The notes under the pieces: model-generated
The model's database searches: none
The model's input: only the letters and a program-made list of their open reading frames with translations
What the model was told of the DNA's origin: nothing
DNA from: Vibrio crassostreae 9ZC13
GTDB lineage: Bacteria; Pseudomonadota; Gammaproteobacteria; Enterobacterales; Vibrionaceae
Assembly: GCF_000272045.2 (NCBI RefSeq)
Contig: NZ_AJYZ02000040.1
Location: 139,415 to 203,414 of the forward strand
Reading direction: 5' to 3'
DNA length: 64,000 nt
Shown: in pieces, positions 9,297 to 19,222 of the stretch
How positions within the stretch are numbered: the stretch's first letter is position 1
How the letters are laid out: each line of letters begins with the position of its first letter
Position numbers and translations under genes: made by a program

Positions 9297-9548
9297 TTAA
9301 CTCCACTTCAAATCAATCTCGAAAGGCTGTGTGCTACCACAATGCTCACCGCACATCTCGTCGTAGGCGCTGTTATGAACCAACATTGCTGATGCTACGC
9401 CTTGGTCACTAAAATGATCGCGTGCTTGGTTTACACTCAAAAACTTCATAGGATGCTGGTGGTCATCTTTAATTAATTGCTTTTGCCCGCCAATAACTTG
9501 GTAAGCCAAGTAGATCCCGCCTTCAAATGATTCGATTAGTAGATTCAT
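9297..9548 (-). CDS. Small DUF6482-like cytoplasmic protein
   Basis: An 83-aa protein without signal peptide or membrane segment. The segment IYLAYQVIGGQKQL, a central HPMKFLSVNQARDHF and a late HNSAYDEMCG resemble the DUF6482 family of small gammaproteobacterial proteins; function unknown. The inner ATG (9548) was chosen because GGAG lies 6-7 nt before it. The upstream ATG (9560) has no ribosome site and would put that GGAG inside the coding region. Confidence 0.7.
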   Translation of the reverse strand: MNLLIESFEGGIYLAYQVIGGQKQLIKDDHQHPMKFLSVNQARDHFSDQGVASAMLVHNSAYDEMCGEHCGSTQPFEIDLKWS

Positions 9549-9625
9549 CACAAACTCCATTGCTGATCTAGATAGGTGGATATTTGTGTTACGTCGAATC
9601 GAGAACCAAGGTTCAAAGCGGGCAT

Positions 9626-9653
9626 AAAAAAAGCAGGCACAAGGCCTGCTTCT
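9626..9653 (-). terminator. Terminator of gorA
   Basis: On the minus strand GCAGGC pairs with GCCTGC around a short loop, followed by at least seven T. Confidence 0.85.
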
Positions 9654-9678
9654 AAAGAGAGCTCAACTAAGACGTTGA

Positions 9679-11034
9679 TTATCTCATGGTAACAAACTCT
9701 TCGCTGCCCGTTGGGTGAATTGCCACAACAGAGTCGAAGTCTGCTTTGGTTGCGCCCATCTTCATTGCAACGCCGAAGCCTTGAATCATCTCATCAACCG
9801 TGAAACCGATGCCGTGTAGGCCAACGACAGTCTCTTCTTCGCCAGCACATACTAGCTTCATCTTACAAGGTTGACGGTGCTTGGTTACTGCTGTGTACAT
9901 CGCAGTGAAGCCCGATGTGTAAACCTTGATGTTGTCTTTGCCGTACTTCTCTTCAGCTTCTTGAGTCGTTAGACCAATCGTGCCGATAGGTGGGTGGCTG
10001 AATACAACAGTAGGAACTAGGTTGTAGTCCATTTTCGCGTTAGTTTGACCGTTGAATAGGCGCTCAGAAAGCTGACGACCTGCTTTAACCGCTACAGGAG
10101 TTAGCTCGATACCGCCTTCCATGATGTCACCAACACAGTAGATGCCAGGAACGTTAGTCGCTTGGAACTCGTCTACCTTGATGTAGCCACGGTCGTTTGT
10201 CTCAACGCCAGTTGATGCTAGGTTGATAGCGTCAGTCGCTGGGTGACGGCCGATAGCCCAGATAAGGTGGTCAACGTTTTGAGTGTTGCCATTCTCTAGG
10301 TGTAGAGTCAGTGTGCCGTCTGCTTCTTTCACTACTTCTTTAGGCACTGAGTGCGTGTGAAGTGTTGGACCTTCTGCTTCCATTACTTCTACTAGCGTTT
10401 CGATGATCATTGGATCGAAGCTACGTAGTGGAGACTCTTTACGGCAGAACAAGTGTGTTTCTGTGCCTAGTGCGCTTAGTACACCTGCGATCTCAACTGC
10501 GATGTAGCCAGCACCGATAACCGCAACTCGTTTTGGTTGCTCCATTAGGTCGAAGAAGCCATTTGAGTCGATGCCGTATTCTGCACCTGGGATGTTTGGA
10601 ATTGCTGGACGACCACCTACCGCGATCAGGATGTGATCTGCTGTGTAGTGTTCACCGTTCACTTCAACTGTCTTTTCATCAACGAACTTAGCAAAGCCTT
10701 TGATTACGTTTACTTTGTTGTTACCTAGTACGCGGTCGTAAGATTGGTGGATACGACCAATGTACGCTTGGCGGTTTTCAATCAGCTTGCTCCAGTTAAA
10801 GCTTTTTACTTCAACGTCGAAGCCGTAGTCCTCAGAGTATAGGTTGATTGCTTCAGCGACTTGAGCGCCGTGCCACATTACCTTTTTAGGAACACAACCA
10901 ACGTTTACACAAGTACCACCAAGGTCTTGAGCTTCGATAAGTGCAACTTTTGCACCGTGCATAGCTGCGCGGTTAGCCGATGCGATGCCGCCTGAACCGC
11001 CACCGATACAGATGTAATCAAAATGAGTCGCCAT
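9679..11034 (-). CDS. gorA: Glutathione-disulfide reductase
   Basis: A 451-aa flavoenzyme that reduces oxidised glutathione with NADPH in the cytoplasm. The N-terminal FAD-binding GGGSGG (about 11-16) leads to the redox-active CVNVGC (Cys42 and Cys47, same numbering as E. coli Gor). Next come the second nucleotide-binding motif [11 protein letters not shown] and the C-terminal dimer domain with HPTGSEE. The inner ATG was chosen: GGAG lies 6 nt before it, whereas the ATG four codons upstream has none. It is monocistronic, with a TATAAT about 80 bp upstream and a terminator just downstream. Confidence 0.96.
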   Translation of the reverse strand: MATHFDYICIGGGSGGIASANRAAMHGAKVALIEAQDLGGTCVNVGCVPKKVMWHGAQVAEAINLYSEDYGFDVEVKSFNWSKLIENRQAYIGRIHQSYDRVLGNNKVNVIKGFAKFVDEKTVEVNGEHYTADHILIAVGGRPAIPNIPGAEYGIDSNGFFDLMEQPKRVAVIGAGYIAVEIAGVLSALGTETHLFCRKESPLRSFDPMIIETLVEVMEAEGPTLHTHSVPKEVVKEADGTLTLHLENGNTQNVDHLIWAIGRHPATDAINLASTGVETNDRGYIKVDEFQATNVPGIYCVGDIMEGGIELTPVAVKAGRQLSERLFNGQTNAKMDYNLVPTVVFSHPPIGTIGLTTQEAEEKYGKDNIKVYTSGFTAMYTAVTKHRQPCKMKLVCAGEEETVVGLHGIGFTVDEMIQGFGVAMKMGATKADFDSVVAIHPTGSEEFVTMR

Positions 11035-11116
11035 TACTTTCTCCATTTATTGAAGGTTGTAGTCACAGTGAGAGCACTGGATACCTACGTCCTATAGATT
11101 CTTAAATTGTCTAATT

Positions 11117-11122
11117 ATTATA
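11117..11122 (-). promoter_or_regulatory. Candidate -10 element of gorA
   Basis: A perfect TATAAT on the minus strand about 83 bp before the gorA start; the best -35 (TTGAGT) needs a long 19-bp spacer. No OxyR site was recognised. Confidence 0.35.
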
Positions 11123-11170
11123 TTGAGGGCAGATCGGTTGAACTCAATCTCCCTGTTTAAAATTTATTCG

Positions 11171-11214
11171 TCCACATCACAGTCTGTTGAAGATTCTTCA
11201 GTCTATGATGTGGA
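11171..11214. repeat. 44-nt hairpin between rlmJ and gorA
   Basis: TCCACATCA (11171-11179) is the exact complement of TGATGTGGA (11206-11214), and the interior folds again through GAAG/CTTC. No T run follows on the minus strand, so it is not a standard rlmJ terminator, though it may protect the rlmJ 3' end. Confidence 0.55.
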
Positions 11215-11221
11215 CTCGAGA

Positions 11222-12061
11222 TTACTCGGGTACGATCCACTCTACTTTGAAGTGACCGGTCGCTGGCGCAATTGCTTCCTTCAAGAATGGAAGAATCTCT
11301 TTCATTTGGCTTTCTAGCTTCCAAGGCGGGTTAATCACGATCATGCCTGATGCCGTCATGCCACGCTCGTTGGTGTCTGGTGATACGCCAAGTTCGATTT
11401 GTAGAATCTTGTTGATGCCTAAGCCTTCGAGACCTTCGATCATATCTTCGATATCACAGCGATTTACTACCGGGTACCAAATTGCGTAGATACCGGTTGC
11501 CCAGCGCTTGTGGCTTTGAGCGATTGCAGTCACGACATCACGGTACTCTTTTGCCAGCTCGTAAGGCGGGTCGATCAGTACTAAACCACGACGTTCTTTT
11601 GGTGGCAGGCTGCCCTTTAAGCGCTTAAAACCATCTTCTTTGTAGATAGATACCTGACGATCACGGTGGAACTCTTGCTCAAGCAGCGGGTGATCGGCTG
11701 GGTGAAGCTCAGTCAGTACCATGCGGTCTTGGTCGCGCAGATGGGCACGTGCAACACGTGGTGAACCTGGGTAGTAGCGCAGCTTGTCGCCGTTGTTTAG
11801 TGTTGAGATAGACTCAAGGTAGCTTTGAATGTCTTCAGGAAGATTCTGTTGTTCCCAAACGCGTGCAATACCTTGCTTGTATTCACCGGTTTTTTCAGAC
11901 CATTCATGCGTTAAGTCGTAACGACCTACACCAGAGTGAGTGTCATGATAAACAAAAGGCTTATCCTTCTGTTTCAAAGAATTAAGAATAAGGCTCTGTA
12001 CGATATGCTTTACTACGTCGGCATGGTTACCTGCGTGGAAGCTGTGGCGATAACTTAACAA
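11222..12061 (-). CDS. rlmJ: 23S rRNA (adenine(2030)-N6)-methyltransferase
   Basis: A 279-aa protein (E. coli RlmJ is 280) that methylates A2030 of 23S rRNA from S-adenosylmethionine. The N-terminal YRHSFHAGNHADVVKH and the catalytic DPPYE (N6-adenine methyltransferase type) are present. Start: TTG at 12061, because family similarity begins at MLSYRHSF and GAGAG lies 6 nt before this TTG. The GTG six codons upstream (12079) is the longer alternative. Confidence 0.93.
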   Translation of the reverse strand: MLSYRHSFHAGNHADVVKHIVQSLILNSLKQKDKPFVYHDTHSGVGRYDLTHEWSEKTGEYKQGIARVWEQQNLPEDIQSYLESISTLNNGDKLRYYPGSPRVARAHLRDQDRMVLTELHPADHPLLEQEFHRDRQVSIYKEDGFKRLKGSLPPKERRGLVLIDPPYELAKEYRDVVTAIAQSHKRWATGIYAIWYPVVNRCDIEDMIEGLEGLGINKILQIELGVSPDTNERGMTASGMIVINPPWKLESQMKEILPFLKEAIAPATGHFKVEWIVPE

Positions 12062-12341
12062 ATTAAACTCTCGTAACACTCTCGATTTAGAGTGTGGTTA
12101 GTGTAGGTGGGGTTAATCAGACCATTATAACCCTCAATGGACCATAAATTCTCGAACAATTCAGGAACAGTCGTTCGCAATATGTGGTTAGTTATTGGTT
12201 CTACTATTGAAATTTGCCTTATTGGGCACTATTTAATAACTATTCGCAGGTGATTTTTTTAGGGCGAACCTGAGCCTGATGACTGTAAGACGACCTCATT
12301 ACAAAAAAGACGAAAGTCTCTAAAGCCAAAGGAATGTTTAT

Positions 12342-14384
12342 ATGTCTAATCCGCTATTAACCTTCACGGACTTACCTCCGTTTTCACAGATCAAGCCAGA
12401 GCACGTAAAGCCTGCAGTTGAGCAAGTGATTGAAGCGTGTCGCAACAAGATAGAACAAGTACTTGAAGGTAATACTTCACCAAGCTGGGACAACCTAGTT
12501 GCTCCAATTGAAGAAGTGGATGATCGTTTAGGTCGCATTTGGTCACCTGTAAGCCATATGAACTCTGTCGTGAACAGTGACGAACTGCGTGAAGCGTATG
12601 AGAGCTGCTTACCTGTGCTATCTGAATACGGCACTTGGGTTGGCCAACACAAAGGCTTGTTCGAAGCGTATAAAGCGATCAAGGCGAGTGAAGCATTCTC
12701 TGCACTGAACCGAGCTCAACAAAAAACTATTACCGACGCACTGCGCGACTTTGAATTGTCGGGCATTGGCTTACCTGCAGATGAACAGCATCGTTACGGC
12801 GAGATCAGCAAGCGCCAGTCTGAGTTAGGCTCTCAATTCTCAAATAACGTGCTTGATGCAACCATGGGTTGGAGCAAGCAGATCACAGACGTAGCTGAGC
12901 TGGCAGGTATGCCTGAATCAGCACTGGCGGCAGCTCAAGCGGCGGCTGAGTCTAAAGAGCAAGAAGGCTACCTACTGACTTTAGATATCCCATCATACCT
13001 ACCTGTGATGACCTACTGTGATAACCAAGAACTGCGTAAAGAGCTTTATGAAGCGTACGTAACGCGCGCTTCAGATCGCGGTCCAAACGCAGGTAAGTGG
13101 GACAACACTGAGATCATCACCGAGCAACTTAAGCTGCGCCACGAGATCGCGCGCATGCTTGGTTTCAGTACTTACAGCGAAAAATCACTGTCGACTAAGA
13201 TGGCTGAGACGCCAGATCAGGTTCTTGGCTTCCTGAACGACCTAGCAGTAAAAGCAAAACCACAAGGTGAGCGTGAAGTTGAAGAGCTGCGTCAGTTTGC
13301 AGAGAAAGAGTTTGGTGTTTCTGAGCTAAACCTATGGGACATCGCTTACTACAGCGAAAAGCAGAAGCAGAACCTGTTCGAGATCTCTGATGAAGAGCTT
13401 CGCCCATACTTCCCTGAATCGAATGTGGTTTCAGGCCTGTTTGAGGTGCTTAACCGTGTGTTTGGTATGTCGGTAACAGAGCGTGAAGGTGTCGACACAT
13501 GGCATGACTCTGTGCGCTTCTTTGATATCTTTGATGCGACAGGTGCACTGCGCGGTAGCTTCTACCTAGATTTATACGCACGTGAGCACAAACGTGGTGG
13601 CGCTTGGATGGATGACTGTCGTGGTCGTCGTATTACTGAATCTGGCGAGCTACAAACGCCCGTCGCTTACCTAACGTGTAACTTCAACAAGCCAGTTGGT
13701 GATAAGCCAGCACTGTTTACTCATGATGAAGTCGTGACTCTGTTCCACGAGTTTGGCCACGGTATCCACCACATGCTAACGCAAGTAGAAGCGGGCGCAG
13801 TTGCGGGTATCAATGGTGTGCCTTGGGATGCGGTTGAGCTACCAAGTCAGTTCTTAGAAAACTGGTGTTGGGAAGAAGAAGCGCTGTCGTTCATCTCTGG
13901 TCACTTCGAAACGGGTGAAGCGCTACCAAAAGAGATGCTAGAGAAGATGCTAGCGGCGAAGAACTTCCAATCTGCGATGTTTATCCTGCGTCAGCTAGAG
14001 CTTGGTTTGTTCGATTTCACGCTACACACAGAATACGACCCTGAAGTGGGTGCTCGCGTACTAGAAACGCTAGCGGATGTTAAGTCTAAGGTGTCGGTAC
14101 TGCCAAGCCTAGATTGGAACCGTTTCTCACACAGCTTTGGTCACATCTTTGCTGGTGGTTACAGCGCGGGCTACTACAGCTACCTGTGGGCAGAAGTGCT
14201 ATCGGCAGATGCGTTCTCAGCATTTGAAGAAGAGGGTATCTTCAACACTGAAACGGGTAATCGCTTCCTGAACAACATCCTTGAAATGGGTGGCAGTGAA
14301 GAGCCAATGGAGCTGTTCAAACGCTTCCGTGGTCGTGAGCCACAAATCGACGCAATGCTGCGCCACGCGGGAATCAACGCATAA
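12342..14384 (+). CDS. prlC: Oligopeptidase A
   Basis: A 680-aa cytoplasmic M3 metallopeptidase that degrades signal peptides and other oligopeptides. The zinc site HEFGH is at residues 469-473, and the length matches E. coli PrlC. AAAGGA precedes the ATG. In E. coli prlC lies beside rsmJ (yhiQ) and rlmJ (yhiR) lies nearby; here all three are within 7 kb, so the neighbourhood is partly conserved. Confidence 0.96.
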   Translation: MSNPLLTFTDLPPFSQIKPEHVKPAVEQVIEACRNKIEQVLEGNTSPSWDNLVAPIEEVDDRLGRIWSPVSHMNSVVNSDELREAYESCLPVLSEYGTWVGQHKGLFEAYKAIKASEAFSALNRAQQKTITDALRDFELSGIGLPADEQHRYGEISKRQSELGSQFSNNVLDATMGWSKQITDVAELAGMPESALAAAQAAAESKEQEGYLLTLDIPSYLPVMTYCDNQELRKELYEAYVTRASDRGPNAGKWDNTEIITEQLKLRHEIARMLGFSTYSEKSLSTKMAETPDQVLGFLNDLAVKAKPQGEREVEELRQFAEKEFGVSELNLWDIAYYSEKQKQNLFEISDEELRPYFPESNVVSGLFEVLNRVFGMSVTEREGVDTWHDSVRFFDIFDATGALRGSFYLDLYAREHKRGGAWMDDCRGRRITESGELQTPVAYLTCNFNKPVGDKPALFTHDEVVTLFHEFGHGIHHMLTQVEAGAVAGINGVPWDAVELPSQFLENWCWEEEALSFISGHFETGEALPKEMLEKMLAAKNFQSAMFILRQLELGLFDFTLHTEYDPEVGARVLETLADVKSKVSVLPSLDWNRFSHSFGHIFAGGYSAGYYSYLWAEVLSADAFSAFEEEGIFNTETGNRFLNNILEMGGSEEPMELFKRFRGREPQIDAMLRHAGINA

Positions 14385-14407
14385 TCACGGTAACTATCTA
14401 GTTTATT

Positions 14408-14443
14408 GCGAAAAGAGCCTCTAGTTAGAGGCTCTTTTTTTGT
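14408..14443. terminator. Bidirectional terminator between prlC and asnC
   Basis: AAAAGAGCCTCTA pairs with TAGAGGCTCTTTTT. T runs follow on both strands, serving the two convergent genes. Confidence 0.88.
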
Positions 14444-14475
14444 CTGTGCGTTATGCCAAGCAAGGCGAATCAATG

Positions 14476-14940
14476 TTATGGATTCACATTGCGGTTGATA
14501 GGGTTCTGCAATGAAATCAGTGTCTCTGTCGACTGAACTTCATCGATCGCTTGCAGCTTATCGATCAATACAAACTGCAGCTCTTCTATCGACTTACACA
14601 TCAGCTTTACAAAGATATTGTAAGCACCAGTGGTGTAGTACGCCTCAACCACTTCGTCTAAGGCATTCAGCTTAGCGATCGCCGAGTGGTAATCTTTGGC
14701 AGCATTAAGGTTGATGCCAATAAAGCAACACACGTCGTAACCCAGTTTTTTGGTGTTTACCACAACTTCCGTTCGCTCGATAATGTCTGCCGATCTCATC
14801 TTTTCGATGCGAACGTGAATCGTCGCAGGGCTGACATCGAACTGCTTTGCCATTTCAGCGTAAGGAGTTCGTGCATCTTCCATCAAGGTTTTGAGAATGG
14901 CACGGTCTAGATCATCTAGACGAGCTGTGGTTGTGGACAT
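14476..14940 (-). CDS. asnC: Transcriptional regulator AsnC
   Basis: A 154-aa Lrp/AsnC-family regulator. An N-terminal helix-turn-helix (TPYAEMAKQFDVSPATIHVRIEKM, about 24-47) is followed by the ligand-binding RAM domain. Similarity to E. coli AsnC runs through GYDVCCFIGI, EAYYTTGAYNIF and STETLISLQNPI. AsnC senses asparagine and activates asnA. No asnA is adjacent here. The divergent neighbour is a c-di-GMP protein. Confidence 0.9.
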   Translation of the reverse strand: MSTTTARLDDLDRAILKTLMEDARTPYAEMAKQFDVSPATIHVRIEKMRSADIIERTEVVVNTKKLGYDVCCFIGINLNAAKDYHSAIAKLNALDEVVEAYYTTGAYNIFVKLMCKSIEELQFVLIDKLQAIDEVQSTETLISLQNPINRNVNP

Positions 14941-15030
14941 GCATAATCCTTAGGTTGAATGAAAAACATACCGGCTTGAGTACACATCATAGCCAAGGGT
15001 GATAATATTAGCAGTAACTATAGGGTTAGG

Positions 15031-18000
15031 GTGAATTCAGTGCGATTTTCGTTATTTTTTATTGTGATGTGTTGGAGTGTTTTTGCTTCAGCTCAGGCAA
15101 AAGATGTGTTGGTTATTCACTCTTATCATCAAGGCTTTTTCTGGACAGATGATTTCCATAAAGGACTATCTGATGAGCTCGATCGCGATGGGTTATCTTA
15201 CCGGGTTGTTTATCTCGATACCAAGCGAACTCAAAACGCTGAATACTTAGAGCGAATTTATCAGCTATACCGCACTAAGCTGTCGCATGAAGAGTTTGCC
15301 GCTGTAGTCGTCAGTGATAATAACGCCCTCAATCTGATGAAACGCTTAGCGCCCGAACTCAATGGCACGCCCGTTATTTTTGGTGGCATCAACAATTTTT
15401 CTCCGCAAATGATTGAAGGCTTGCACGCAACCGGTATCACTGAAGATATTGATATGGCGAGCAATATTGAGCTGATCAATCGACTTCAATCGACGGTTAA
15501 AAAAGTTTACGTGGTTACCGATCACTCGGTAACGGGTGAAGCGATTCGCGCTCAAGTGGATTTATTTCTACAAAAACGCCCTGAGTTTTCTGGGATGGTG
15601 GAGCAATATACGCCTGATTCTTATCAAGAACTGATGACGTTCGCGCAACGCGCTGATCTAACTAAAAGCTTGTTGTTCTGGGCCTACTACCGCGACATCA
15701 ATGGTCGGGTCAGCAGCAAAGAAGACTGGCGTCAGCTCAACAAAAAAACTCAGATGCCATTGTATATTGTGCATGATTTAGGACTTGGGTTTGGTGCGAT
15801 TGGTGGCGTGATCCACAGTGGAGAAACGCAAGGTCGAGACACGGGGCGCGTGCTGTTGAGCGTGCTGAACAATCCTAAGGCTCCATTGCCATTAGTGGTT
15901 GCTGGCGCGCCAGAAATCAAACTCGATTACCAACAGATCTCACGTTGGGATTTGGGTGCAGAGAATGAAGCCTCAGTAACCTTCCTCAATAAGCCGAAGT
16001 CATTCTTAATGCGCTATCGCGATGAAATTCGCACCATCGGTTTAATGTTCTTGAGCATGTCGTGTGTTATCGCGGTGTTGGTGTATTACCTTAACCGTCT
16101 GAAGAAGAGCGAACGTGCAAGTCGCCAAAGCCAACGACTGTTGGAGTCGATATTTGATCAGAGCCTGCAATTTATGGGCATCATTGATAAGGGTGGCGTG
16201 CTGCTGTCGAGTAACAGCAAGTTACATGAGCTGCTTTATAATCAAGGCTATAAACTGGGAACGCCGCTGCAACAACACCAACATTGGGAAAGTTCTGCGC
16301 GAGAAGTGCTAGCCGAATATTTCATCGCAAAAAGTGAGCACCCAGCCTTACGATTTGAAGCCGAGGTGTGGTGTCGAGATCGCGGTGCGATGGTGTTGGA
16401 TATTTCATTGAAGCCGATGCCGGGCAGTGAAGACGAAGACATTCAGTTTCTCTTTGAGGCGCGCGACGTGACCTCACGTAAGCTTGCTGAGAATAAGCTG
16501 TTCCAACGTGAAGCAAACTTGAAGCTGTATTACGACAAACAGCCGGTGATGATGATTACGCTCGATGGCAATAATCGCATTCAACAAGTGAACCAGTTTG
16601 CCGAAGAGCTTTTGGGATACCCTCTCGATCAGTTGTTGGGCCATCGCCCTAGAGAATTCTATGTTGATGAGAACGCGATGATTCCTCGTCATATCTTGCT
16701 GCAACCTCAGCATAAGATTCGTGGTGTGTGGCGTCGTGATATCGAATATCGCCATGCCGACGGCAGCAAGAGCTGGATTCGTGAAAATATCCGCCCGTTG
16801 GTGGAGTCTGATCAGCTGTTGATTGTGGGTGAAGACATCACCGAAACGCACGAGCTTTCTGAAAAGCTAGAGTATCAGGCTCGCTATGACCTACTGACTG
16901 ACACCTTTAACCGCAACCACTTTGAGCAAGAGCTGCAAAAGGCGCTGAAAGAGGTTGAGAGCCACATGCGAACTCACGCAATGTTGTTCCTAGATTTGGA
17001 TCAGCTGAAAGTGCTGAACGATACCGCAGGACATGAAGCGGGTGATGCTGCGATCTTGTTTAGCGCCAAACTGCTAGAAGACGTACTGCCTTACAATGCG
17101 GTGTTAGCGCGAATGGGTGGTGATGAGTTTGCTGTGCTGATGAAAGACTGTACTGAACGAGATGCGGTGAATGTGTGTCGCAGTATTATCTCGATGATGA
17201 GTGAGAATCCATTCTTGTGGGATGATATTCGACTCAACCTGACGTGCTCTATCGGTATTCGATTGATCGACCATACAGCAGCTTCACCACAGATGGTGCA
17301 CGCTCAGGCGGATGCAGCTTGTCATGCCGCTAAAGAAGAAGGTCGCAATCGCTATCATCTTTACCATCAAGATGATGAAGACCTGCGTCGTCGCCATCTT
17401 GAGATGGAGTGCGTTAACCTAGTGCATGAGGCCTTGGCTAACGATCGCTTAGAGTTGTTTGCGCAGCGAATTCTTGGCCTAGATGAAGACAGCGATAAAA
17501 TGCACTTTGAAATCTTGGTCCGCATCAAGAACATCCAAGGGGAATACATCTCCCCGGGGATCTTCATGCCAGCCTCAGAGCGTTATAACATCGCGCATTT
17601 GACTGACCGCCAAGTCGTCAGTCAAACCTTGGGTTGGTTGGAGCAACGCCCTGAGGTTATTGAGGAACTGGGGATGTGTTCAATCAATCTTTCCGGTCAC
17701 TCGATGGGTAACCGTGAGTTTGTCGAATTTTTGATAGATAGCCTGAGCGATTCATCGATACCGTGTCATAAGATTTGTTTAGAGATCACCGAAACAGCGG
17801 CCATGAGTAACATGAAGCAGGCGATCAAGTTCTTCACTCGAATCAAAGAGCTTGGCTGCATGATTGCATTGGATGATTTTGGCTCAGGGCTATCGTCATT
17901 TGGCTATCTGAAAAAGCTGCCTGTCGATATTGTGAAGATCGATGGCTTGTTTGTACGTGATATTGATGTGAATGAGATGGACCATGTGATGGTTCGCTCG

Positions 18001-18189
18001 ATCAATGATCTTGCCAAGCAGATGGGCAAGCACACCGTGGCTGAGTTCGTTGAAAATACCCAGATTATCGACAAGCTTATCGAACTGGGTGTGAACTACG
18101 CGCAGGGCTACATCATAGGGCGACCTAAGCCACTCGCAGAGCTTGTTGAAGAGTTAAGACAAGAGCGAGAGACAGAGCCATTGGTTTAG
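15031..18189 (+). CDS. Membrane sensor with ABC-substrate-binding-like, PAS, GGDEF and EAL domains
   Basis: A 1052-aa protein. A signal sequence (1-23) leads to a periplasmic domain resembling the ABC_sub_bind family (about 25-320) and one membrane helix (about 336-354). PAS-type regions follow (about 365-620), then a diguanylate cyclase domain with an intact GGDEF (696-700) and a C-terminal EAL domain (about 800-1045). The EAL signature reads EIL (827-829), keeping the metal-binding Glu, and DDFGSG, LEITE and VKID are present. It probably makes or breaks c-di-GMP in response to a periplasmic ligand. GTG 15031 and GTG 15040 are both possible starts. It is monocistronic with its own terminator. 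Confidence 0.9.
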   Translation: MNSVRFSLFFIVMCWSVFASAQAKDVLVIHSYHQGFFWTDDFHKGLSDELDRDGLSYRVVYLDTKRTQNAEYLERIYQLYRTKLSHEEFAAVVVSDNNALNLMKRLAPELNGTPVIFGGINNFSPQMIEGLHATGITEDIDMASNIELINRLQSTVKKVYVVTDHSVTGEAIRAQVDLFLQKRPEFSGMVEQYTPDSYQELMTFAQRADLTKSLLFWAYYRDINGRVSSKEDWRQLNKKTQMPLYIVHDLGLGFGAIGGVIHSGETQGRDTGRVLLSVLNNPKAPLPLVVAGAPEIKLDYQQISRWDLGAENEASVTFLNKPKSFLMRYRDEIRTIGLMFLSMSCVIAVLVYYLNRLKKSERASRQSQRLLESIFDQSLQFMGIIDKGGVLLSSNSKLHELLYNQGYKLGTPLQQHQHWESSAREVLAEYFIAKSEHPALRFEAEVWCRDRGAMVLDISLKPMPGSEDEDIQFLFEARDVTSRKLAENKLFQREANLKLYYDKQPVMMITLDGNNRIQQVNQFAEELLGYPLDQLLGHRPREFYVDENAMIPRHILLQPQHKIRGVWRRDIEYRHADGSKSWIRENIRPLVESDQLLIVGEDITETHELSEKLEYQARYDLLTDTFNRNHFEQELQKALKEVESHMRTHAMLFLDLDQLKVLNDTAGHEAGDAAILFSAKLLEDVLPYNAVLARMGGDEFAVLMKDCTERDAVNVCRSIISMMSENPFLWDDIRLNLTCSIGIRLIDHTAASPQMVHAQADAACHAAKEEGRNRYHLYHQDDEDLRRRHLEMECVNLVHEALANDRLELFAQRILGLDEDSDKMHFEILVRIKNIQGEYISPGIFMPASERYNIAHLTDRQVVSQTLGWLEQRPEVIEELGMCSINLSGHSMGNREFVEFLIDSLSDSSIPCHKICLEITETAAMSNMKQAIKFFTRIKELGCMIALDDFGSGLSSFGYLKKLPVDIVKIDGLFVRDIDVNEMDHVMVRSINDLAKQMGKHTVAEFVENTQIIDKLIELGVNYAQGYIIGRPKPLAELVEELRQERETEPLV

Positions 18190-18238
18190 GTAAGCCGACT
18201 TTAGCTGGGAATACTTTTCACCGCTAATATGTATTGTT

Positions 18239-18272
18239 GAGGCAATCAGGTAAACTGGTTGCCTCTTTTGTT
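18239..18272 (+). terminator. Terminator of the 1052-aa GGDEF/EAL gene
   Basis: GAGGCAATCAG pairs with CTGGTTGCCTC around TAAA-type loop bases, followed by TTTTGTTTT. Confidence 0.82.
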
Positions 18273-18301
18273 TTGAATACTACTGTCTGTTGGAGACGAC
18301 C

Positions 18302-19081
18302 TTGCAACTACAACTGATTTGCGAAGATGCTACCCAAATCGATCATTTGAATGACTTAGCGACCCGCTGGAACTTATCTCATGATGAAAGCAGCGATTTT
18401 GCTTTGGTACTGACTAGTGAGCGACTTGAGCTACGTAAAGTCGATGAGCCCAAGCTTGGCGCTATCTTTGTTGATTTAGTGGGAGGCGCAGTTGGTCACC
18501 GACGTAAGTTTGGCGGTGGTAAAGGTCAGGCGATTGCCAAAGCAGCTGGTTTAAACAAAGGCGCAACGCCAACTATTCTTGATGGTACTGCAGGCTTAGG
18601 GCGCGATGCGTTTGTGTTGGCTTCTCTAGGTTGTAAGGTGCAAATGGTCGAGCGTCACCCCGTTGTGGCCGCACTGCTTGATGATGGCTTGCAGCGAGCG
18701 CAACAAGACCCAGATATCGGTGGTTGGGTAACTGAACGCATGAAGTTGATTCACGCATCCAGTCACGATGCTTTAGACAAGCTCAGTAACGATCCTGACT
18801 TTGAACAACCTGATGTGGTGTACCTCGACCCTATGTACCCACACCCAGAGAACAAAAAGAAATCGGCTCTGGTCAAAAAAGAGATGCGCGTATTCCAATC
18901 TTTGGTGGGTGCCGATCTGGATGCTGATGGCCTATTTGAGCCAGCGATGAAGTTGGCATCGAAGCGAGTTGTGGTTAAAAGACCGGATTACGCAGCTTGG
19001 TTAGACGAGCAAAAACCGAGCATGGCGATCGAAACCAAAAAGAACCGTTTTGACGTCTATGTGAAAGCATCAATGACTTAA
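18302..19081 (+). CDS. rsmJ: 16S rRNA (guanine(1516)-N2)-methyltransferase
   Basis: A 259-aa methyltransferase that modifies G1516 of 16S rRNA. Family landmarks are [11 protein letters not shown], the SAM-binding [15 protein letters not shown], the catalytic VYLDPMYPH and [17 protein letters not shown]. Start: TTG at 18302, with GGAG 6 nt upstream. An earlier in-frame TTG (18290) overlaps that ribosome site. Length agrees with E. coli RsmJ (250 aa). Confidence 0.94.
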   Translation: MQLQLICEDATQIDHLNDLATRWNLSHDESSDFALVLTSERLELRKVDEPKLGAIFVDLVGGAVGHRRKFGGGKGQAIAKAAGLNKGATPTILDGTAGLGRDAFVLASLGCKVQMVERHPVVAALLDDGLQRAQQDPDIGGWVTERMKLIHASSHDALDKLSNDPDFEQPDVVYLDPMYPHPENKKKSALVKKEMRVFQSLVGADLDADGLFEPAMKLASKRVVVKRPDYAAWLDEQKPSMAIETKKNRFDVYVKASMT

Positions 19082-19154
19082 TTGAAGCATCAATAACTTA
19101 GATACACGCTAAGAAAATTTCCCGTCATAAATACGATAAATTGCCATTTAACAC

Positions 19155-19183
19155 TTGCGATAGTCGCGTTACAGATGTATATC
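19155..19183 (+). promoter_or_regulatory. Promoter of the Cys-rich protein gene
   Basis: A -35 TTGCGA (19155-19160), a 17-bp spacer and a -10 TATATC (19178-19183) place the start of transcription near 19190, inside the Fur-like box. Confidence 0.5.
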
Positions 19184-19185
19184 TA

Positions 19186-19208
19186 ACTAAGAATCATTAT
19201 TATTCTTA
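19186..19208. promoter_or_regulatory. Fur-like operator before the Cys-rich gene
   Basis: ACTAAGAATCATTATTATT (19186-19204) matches the second Fur box of ryhB in this window at 17 of 19 positions. It also forms a TAAGAAT/ATTCTTA palindrome (19188-19208). It overlaps the predicted transcription start, a position suited to iron-dependent repression. Confidence 0.55.
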
Positions 19209-19222
19209 GCTGGAGTTGAAGC

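Noticed and set aside
11123..11317. 64-aa plus-strand frame at the rlmJ end
   Set aside because: It spans the hairpin and the 3' end of rlmJ; no coding signals.
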